Source: CAMTUW01 sp947085035 (lineage in GTDB: Bacteria > Actinomycetota > Coriobacteriia > Anaerosomatales > PHET01). From it: a stretch of DNA of 64,000 nucleotides. This document shows, one piece after another, positions 59,518 through 64,000 of the stretch (the stretch's first letter is position 1; every line of letters starts with the position of its first letter). Under the pieces are notes generated by a model. The model worked only from the letters and a program-made list of their open reading frames with translations, was not told where the DNA came from and made no database searches. A program made the position numbers and the translations under genes. The stretch covers positions 1 to 64,000 of the forward strand of contig CAMTUW010000010.1 in the NCBI GenBank assembly GCA_947085035.1, read 5' to 3'.

Positions 59518-60578
59518 GCTTCGCGCATGTGTGGACGGTGCTTCGCAAGGACTTCGCGATAGGCCCGCGCTCGCCATTCTTCCTCTACACCATCATCTTG
59601 CCGGTCGCGCTGACGCTCATTCTGCAGGTGACGTTCGGCTCCCTGTTCGCCCCTCATCCCCGCATGGGAATCGTCGACGAGGGGAGCTCGGCGATCACGG
59701 CGGCCATCAGGGCCACAGAGGGCATCGACGTCACGATGCTCGGCGATGCCGAGGAGCTCAAGCGGCTGGTCGAGGGCAACGACCTCGACGCGGGGCTCAT
59801 CCTCCCCGTCGGCTTCGACAAAGCGCTGAGAGGCGGCGAGCAGCCCTTGCTGCAGTTCTTCGTCGGCGGTCAGAGCCATGCCGCCAACCGGATCGTGCTG
59901 AGTGTCACCGCACTGGATGCGGTTCGCGGGGTCGAAGGTGGGCCGACGCCCGTCGACGTCAGAATCGTGACCTTCGGGGACAAGGGGTTGCCGATGTCGA
60001 TTCGCCTCGTACCGGTCATCGTCTTTTACGCGCTCGTGATGGCGGGAGTCTTCTTGCCCGGTTCGAGTCTGGTCGAGGAGAAGGAGACCGGCACGCTCGC
60101 GGCGATGCTCGTCACGCCTCTGCGCATGCGCGAGATCCTGCTCGCCAAGTGGACGTTCGGGGTCGTGCTCGCCACCGTGATGAGCGTGGCGACCCTGCTG
60201 CTGAACGGCGCGCTCGGCTCAAGGCCGATCGAGGTCTTTCTCGTGGTGCTGATGGCGGCTGGGCTCTCTGCGATGATCGGGCTTCTCGTTGGCGTGGTCT
60301 CCAAGGACTCGACGATGCTTTTCGGCCTGATCAAGGGGGCCGGGATCGTGCTCTTCGCGCCGGTGCTCTTCTACCTGTTCCCCGCTTGGCCGCAGTGGAT
60401 CGCGAAGCTATTCCCGCTGTACTGGGTCATCGAGCCGATCTGGCGGGTCTCGATCATGGGCGAGTCGATCACGACGGTGTGGTTCGAGATGGGTGTGGCG
60501 CTGGCGATCACCGTCGCCCTCGTGCCGGTGACCCTTACGCTCGCACGCCGCATGCAGACACACGCGGCCAACCGATGA
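59514..60578 (+). CDS. ABC-2 type permease, second subunit
   Basis: A 354-residue paralogous permease. It has an N-terminal helix (about 22-42), an extracytoplasmic loop and six C-terminal helices with the family motif EEKETGTLAAMLVTPLRMRE. The start at the ATGA overlap is preferred over a longer in-frame extension, and AAGGTGG precedes it. It completes an ATPase-permease-permease exporter. Confidence 0.88.
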   Translation: MSFAHVWTVLRKDFAIGPRSPFFLYTIILPVALTLILQVTFGSLFAPHPRMGIVDEGSSAITAAIRATEGIDVTMLGDAEELKRLVEGNDLDAGLILPVGFDKALRGGEQPLLQFFVGGQSHAANRIVLSVTALDAVRGVEGGPTPVDVRIVTFGDKGLPMSIRLVPVIVFYALVMAGVFLPGSSLVEEKETGTLAAMLVTPLRMREILLAKWTFGVVLATVMSVATLLLNGALGSRPIEVFLVVLMAAGLSAMIGLLVGVVSKDSTMLFGLIKGAGIVLFAPVLFYLFPAWPQWIAKLFPLYWVIEPIWRVSIMGESITTVWFEMGVALAITVALVPVTLTLARRMQTHAANR

Positions 60579-60601
60579 GGGAGACGCCGCGGGGTGGGTG
60601 A

Positions 60602-60607
60602 TAGACT
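60602..60607 (+). promoter_or_regulatory. -10-like TAGACT of a possibly leaderless gene
   Basis: TAGACT ends 6 nt before the ATG of the DMT permease, which lacks a Shine-Dalgarno, so transcription may start at the A of the ATG. No -35 is visible. Confidence 0.35.
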
Positions 60608-60613
60608 CGCCCG

Positions 60614-61570
60614 ATGACTGTCGACGTCGCCATCGATTCCCGCGCACGCCTCATCGGCTTGGGCCGCATCGCACTCGCGGGCCTGATCTGGGGCTCGATT
60701 CCCCTCGTGTTGCGCTCGGCCGACGGCGCATCGGTCGTCAAGGTGTTCTTCCGAGTCTTCTTCGCGTGGCTCGTCATCGGCGGATGGATGCTCGCCCAGG
60801 GTGGATGGCGAGAAGTACTCGGGCTGACGCGCGCCAAGTTCTTGCAGGTCGTCGGGCAGGGCCTCATCCTCACGCTCAACTGGTTCCTCTTCCTGACCGC
60901 CCTCGACATGACCACGGTGGCCACAGCCGCGTTGCTCGCCTACACGGGCCCCGTCTTCGTAGCGGCCCTCGCCTTCTACGTGACCGGTGAGCGGTTCGAC
61001 CGCCGCATCGTGCCACCTCTGGCGCTCGCCGTTCTGGGAATCGTCGTCGTCTTGGCGCCGCACGGACTCGATGTTGGGAGCCGTCGCGAGCTCATCGGCG
61101 CGGTACTCGCGTTTTGCTCCGCACTGACGTACGCGGTACTGCTTCTGCGCTCCAAGAAGATATTGCGCGGCATCTCGAGCGGTGCGCTCATGTTCGTCGA
61201 GTACGCGACCGCATCGATCGTGCTCACCCCGTTCGTCGTCGCGGCGTATCTGCGTGGCGACGTGCCCAGCTCGCCCGGGGCGTATGCGGCGCTCGTCTCG
61301 CTCGGCGTGATCCACACCGCGTTCGCTGGCTTCCTCTTCCTGGGCGGCCTGCGACGGGTGCGCACCGATCACGCCGCGATTCTGACCTACGTCGAGCCGA
61401 TCGCCGCGATCCTCATGGCGGCGGCCTTCCTCTCGGAGGCGCTCTCGTGGACGACGATGGTCGGCGGCGCGCTGGTCATCGGCGGCGGGGTGCTCGTCGC
61501 CCGCATGGATTCGCGAGATGGTGTCGAGACCGTGCCGCTCGAAGCCGCCGGAAGCGAGGAGCAGCGGTGA
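60614..61570 (+). CDS. EamA/DMT superfamily permease
   Basis: A 318-residue protein with ten predicted helices arranged as two EamA repeats (RIALAGLIWGSIPLVLRSA and LIGAVLAFCSALTYAVLLL), ending PIAAILMAAAFLSEALSW. Members export amino acids or other metabolites; the substrate is unknown. The last ~20 residues are polar and acidic. It stands 35 nt after the ABC exporter. Confidence 0.92.
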   Translation: MTVDVAIDSRARLIGLGRIALAGLIWGSIPLVLRSADGASVVKVFFRVFFAWLVIGGWMLAQGGWREVLGLTRAKFLQVVGQGLILTLNWFLFLTALDMTTVATAALLAYTGPVFVAALAFYVTGERFDRRIVPPLALAVLGIVVVLAPHGLDVGSRRELIGAVLAFCSALTYAVLLLRSKKILRGISSGALMFVEYATASIVLTPFVVAAYLRGDVPSSPGAYAALVSLGVIHTAFAGFLFLGGLRRVRTDHAAILTYVEPIAAILMAAAFLSEALSWTTMVGGALVIGGGVLVARMDSRDGVETVPLEAAGSEEQR

Positions 61571-61637
61571 TGTCATCGTTCGGGAATACACTTCGGGTAC
61601 GACGACACAGGAAGCTCGCCTGACGAGAGGTGCGAGG

Positions 61638-63245
61638 ATGACGCATCCCCGATTCGCTTTCGCCGATGACGCCGTCACGCGCATCGCAGCGCGTGACGGT
61701 TCGCTGTTCGCCGACGACCCCCTGGTGGCTGCCGACGTCGCCGCGTTCATGGGCTGGACCGACCTCGCCGAACAGGCCGCCAGCGTGCTGCCCGCCATCG
61801 AGCAACTCGTCGGCGAGGTGCGTGCCGAAGGGCTCACCGACGTGGTGTTGCTCGGCATGGGCGGCTCCTCGCTTGCAACGCTCGTCATGGGAGCGATTCT
61901 TCCCGGCGATGGCCCGCGACTGCACGTGCTCGACACGACCTCGCCTGTCACGGTCGCGCGAGCGCTCGCAGCGACGGATCCCGCGACCACGATTCACCTC
62001 GTGTCCAGCAAGTCCGGTGGCACGATCGAGCCCAACGCGTTGTACGCGATCTTTCGCGCGCGGGCCGACGAGTCGCTGGGCCGCGAAGCCGCCGGACAGC
62101 GCTTCATCGCGATCACGGATCCCGGATCGGCGCTCGAGCGGCTGGCCGCCCACGAGGGGATGCGCGCCTGCGTGCTCGCGCCGCCCGCTGTCGGAGGCCG
62201 CTACTCAGCCCTCACCGTGTTCGGACTGGTGCCGACGGGGCTTCTCGGCGTCGATGTGCGGCGGCTCGTGGAGAGCGCACTCGAGGTCGAACGCAGGTTC
62301 ACGCAAGGACCGGGAGACACCGATCTCGCCGACTTCATCGCGACAGCTCACGCGCGCGGCATCGACAAGCTCTCCATCGTCGCGCCACCCGAGCTGCACG
62401 TGTTCGGCCTGTGGATCGAACAGTTGGTCGCCGAATCGCTGGGCAAGATGGGTCGCGGAATCGTGCCTGTCATCGAGACCCGCACGCTCGATACCGTGCG
62501 AGGAGACCAGGCGATCGTGGTGCTCGAGCGCGCTGGCGATGCGCCCGCGGTGCTTGGCTGTGCACCCGAGACGCCACTGCTGACGATGACGCTGACGGAT
62601 CCACACGATATCGGTGGCTGGTTCGTGCTGTGGGAGTACTCGGTCGCGCTGGTCGGCCTCGCGCTGGGAGTGAATCCTTTCGACCAGCCCAACGTCGCCG
62701 AGGCCAAGGCCGCGACGAACGCGGTGCTGGAAGGTTCGATCGACGCCGAGGCGCCCCATGCTGTGACCGACGGGGTCCGCCTGATGTTCGGCGGAGGACT
62801 CGAACCGCCCCCACAGCCTCAGCTCGACCTCCGAGTCGCTGTGAGACACGCGCTTCAAGCGCTGAGACCCGGCGATTACCTGGTGCTTCTCGCCTACCTG
62901 CCCGACGATGAGGCGATCCTCGCGCCGTTGCGTGACGCCATGGCTCTCGCGGGACGTGACGCAGGGGTGTCAGCCTGTTTCGAGCTGGGGCCGCGCTACC
63001 TGCACTCGACCGGACAGCTGCACAAGGGCGGTCCGAACACCGGCGTCTTCGTGATGGTGACCACGCGAGACGCGACAGACATAGAGATCCCGGGGTGGCC
63101 CTTCGGTCTGCGCGCGCTTCACGCGGCACAGGCCGAAGGAGACCTCACCGCACTCATGGCACACGGGCGACGGGTGTTGCGGCTCGATCTCCCGGACGCA
63201 AGCCCCGTATCGATCGCCGCCGTGGTTGCCGCGCTGCACGACTGA
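61638..63245 (+). CDS. pgi: glucose-6-phosphate isomerase (Tal-Pgi-type, stand-alone)
   Basis: A 535-residue isomerase interconverting glucose-6-phosphate and fructose-6-phosphate. SIS-domain sugar-phosphate motifs include LLGMGGSSLATLV, SSKSGGTIEPNAL, GGRYSALTVFGLVP and FGLWIEQLVAESLGK. The sequence resembles the isomerase half of the transaldolase-isomerase fusions of some actinobacteria rather than classical Pgi, but no transaldolase domain is attached. Late motif ELGPRYLHSTGQLHKGGP is typical. AGAGG precedes the ATG. Confidence 0.9.
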   Translation: MTHPRFAFADDAVTRIAARDGSLFADDPLVAADVAAFMGWTDLAEQAASVLPAIEQLVGEVRAEGLTDVVLLGMGGSSLATLVMGAILPGDGPRLHVLDTTSPVTVARALAATDPATTIHLVSSKSGGTIEPNALYAIFRARADESLGREAAGQRFIAITDPGSALERLAAHEGMRACVLAPPAVGGRYSALTVFGLVPTGLLGVDVRRLVESALEVERRFTQGPGDTDLADFIATAHARGIDKLSIVAPPELHVFGLWIEQLVAESLGKMGRGIVPVIETRTLDTVRGDQAIVVLERAGDAPAVLGCAPETPLLTMTLTDPHDIGGWFVLWEYSVALVGLALGVNPFDQPNVAEAKAATNAVLEGSIDAEAPHAVTDGVRLMFGGGLEPPPQPQLDLRVAVRHALQALRPGDYLVLLAYLPDDEAILAPLRDAMALAGRDAGVSACFELGPRYLHSTGQLHKGGPNTGVFVMVTTRDATDIEIPGWPFGLRALHAAQAEGDLTALMAHGRRVLRLDLPDASPVSIAAVVAALHD

Positions 63246-63261
63246 ACTTCGTGAGCGGACT

Positions 63262-63295
63262 TGCATACATAAGGACATTCAGATATGCTCATATA
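63262..63295 (+). promoter_or_regulatory. promoter and overlapping operator of the arsR-dsrE pair
   Basis: TTGCAT (63262-63267) and TATGCT (63285-63290) are 17 nt apart. A perfect palindrome ATATG-CT-CATAT (63284-63295) covers the -10. A regulator bound here would block RNA polymerase, so autorepression by the ArsR-type protein is the simplest reading. Confidence 0.65.
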
Positions 63296-63333
63296 TATTC
63301 CTTCATGTGAGCCAGCGTGGCCGGAGGCGCACC

Positions 63334-63669
63334 ATGAACGATGAGTTCTTCTGCATGCACTCTGAGCTCTGCAAGACACTCGCTAACGACAAGCGTCAGA
63401 TGATCATGAGTGCCCTGCGCGAAGGCGAGCGGACCGTCTCTGATCTCGTCGAGATGACCGGACTCACGCAGTCGAACCTCTCGCAACACCTTGCACGCAT
63501 GCGCGCGAACCATGTCGTGTGTGCGCGCCGCTCTGGGGTCAACATCCACTACTCGATCGCGAATCCGAAACTCATACAGGCATTCGACCTCATCACCGAG
63601 GTCATGCAAGAAGCCATGGACGAACGCGCGAATGCGGTCGAACCGCGTAAGGAGGAGGATGCGTCATGA
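63334..63669 (+). CDS. ArsR-family transcriptional regulator
   Basis: A 111-residue winged-helix repressor with a canonical recognition region (TVSDLVEMTGLTQSNLSQHL) and wing (ARRSGVNIHYSIANPKL). Two N-terminal cysteines (FFCMHSELCK, Cys7 and Cys13) could be the redox or sulfur-species sensor; that is inference. GGAGGC sets the ATG. Its stop overlaps the DsrE-like gene (ATGA). Confidence 0.93.
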   Translation: MNDEFFCMHSELCKTLANDKRQMIMSALREGERTVSDLVEMTGLTQSNLSQHLARMRANHVVCARRSGVNIHYSIANPKLIQAFDLITEVMQEAMDERANAVEPRKEEDAS

Positions 63670-64000
63670 CAGACGTCTCTGCACAGATGAACCAGGTGGC
63701 GGCGGTCGCCGAAGCCACAGGCTCCGCACCGAAGAAACTCACGCTGGTGGTGATGAGCGGCGACATGGACAAGCTCTTCGGCGCCTTCATCATCGCCACA
63801 GGTGCCGCTGCGATGGGCTTTGACGTGGTCATGTTCTTCACCTTCTGGGGATTGCGCGCCCTGAAGCGCGCGGATGCCAGAACAGGCAAGACGTTCTTCG
63901 GTCGCATGCTCGGCATGATGTACGGCGGGGGCATCGAGAAGGCCAACCCTTCCAAGTTCAGCTTCGGGGGTATGGGCCGCTGGATGTTCGGCAAGATGAT
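63666..64000 (+). CDS. DsrE/DsrF/DrsH-like family protein (partial, cut by window end)
   Basis: The first 111 residues run off the window. After a polar N-terminus comes KKLTLVVMSGDMDKLFGAFI, then AAMGFDVVMFFTFWGLRAL, the pattern of the DsrE/DrsH family associated with sulfur transfer or peroxiredoxin-like functions. Many methionines and glycines follow (GRMLGMMYGGG). It is translationally coupled to the ArsR regulator and is the likely target of its control. Confidence 0.85.
   Translation, partial: MTDVSAQMNQVAAVAEATGSAPKKLTLVVMSGDMDKLFGAFIIATGAAAMGFDVVMFFTFWGLRALKRADARTGKTFFGRMLGMMYGGGIEKANPSKFSFGGMGRWMFGKM

Overview
The window is 64 kb of dense, GC-rich bacterial chromosome. Genes are tightly packed, stop and start codons often overlap (ATGA or GTGA), GTG starts are common, and a few starts look leaderless. 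Gene content fits an anaerobic Gram-positive of the Actinomycetota, most likely a Coriobacteriia/Anaerosomatales-type organism. The pointers are hydrogenase maturation genes, a nickel ECF transporter, [FeFe]-hydrogenase-like sensing, a sortase-anchored surface protein and high GC. This assignment is inferred from content; no rRNA is present to confirm it. I saw no insertion sequence, prophage, CRISPR array or replication origin.

Layout. 1-160: tRNA-Glu and tRNA-Lys on the minus strand with a good shared promoter. 278-1722 (+): DUF1284 protein and an MscS channel. 1674-10549 (-): a folate/purine block (pabB-pabC fusion, purH, an orphan branched-chain amino-acid type binding lipoprotein, a DUF4126 membrane protein, purN, purM, purF and a 59-residue winged-helix-like protein). 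10701-16357: a membrane protein with an HMA-like domain, a LytTR regulator, a GNAT, a TauE-type permease, a glycosyltransferase and a DsbA-like protein. 16354-29200 (-): a signalling region holding a radical-SAM AmrS, an H-cluster-like sensor fused to GGDEF, QueT, a PocR/HD-GYP protein, a two-component pair behind lysC-asd, and a second HD-GYP receptor. 29361-32180 (-): recR, ybaB, dnaX and SRP RNA. 32632-41284: a protease-dead HtpX-like protein, a lipoprotein, a 1579-residue LPFTG surface protein with its own regulatory region, and an acyltransferase. 41317-43728 (-): lon. 43837-48585 (+): an operon of a secreted membrane-anchored protein, a PIN-TM-TPR protein, TrxB, TrxA and a small helical protein. 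48625-57316: nickel uptake (nikMN divergent from nikR-nikQ-nikO), a zinc-ribbon/HEPN-like protein, then hypF-hypC-hypD-hypE. 57392-63245 (+): an ABC-2 exporter, a DMT permease and a glucose-6-phosphate isomerase. 63334-64000 (+): an ArsR regulator coupled to a DsrE-like protein cut by the window edge.

Two themes stand out. Cyclic-di-GMP turnover is concentrated at 17.4-29.2 kb, with one GGDEF and two HD-GYP proteins, and the GGDEF is attached to what looks like a non-catalytic [FeFe]-hydrogenase sensor. Nickel import, nickel regulation and [NiFe]-hydrogenase maturation sit together at 48.6-57.3 kb; the hydrogenase structural genes and hypA/hypB lie elsewhere. The most interesting undescribed candidates are the H-cluster/GGDEF protein, the Rx4H HEPN-like protein inside the nickel/hyp run, and the PIN-TM-TPR/thioredoxin operon.
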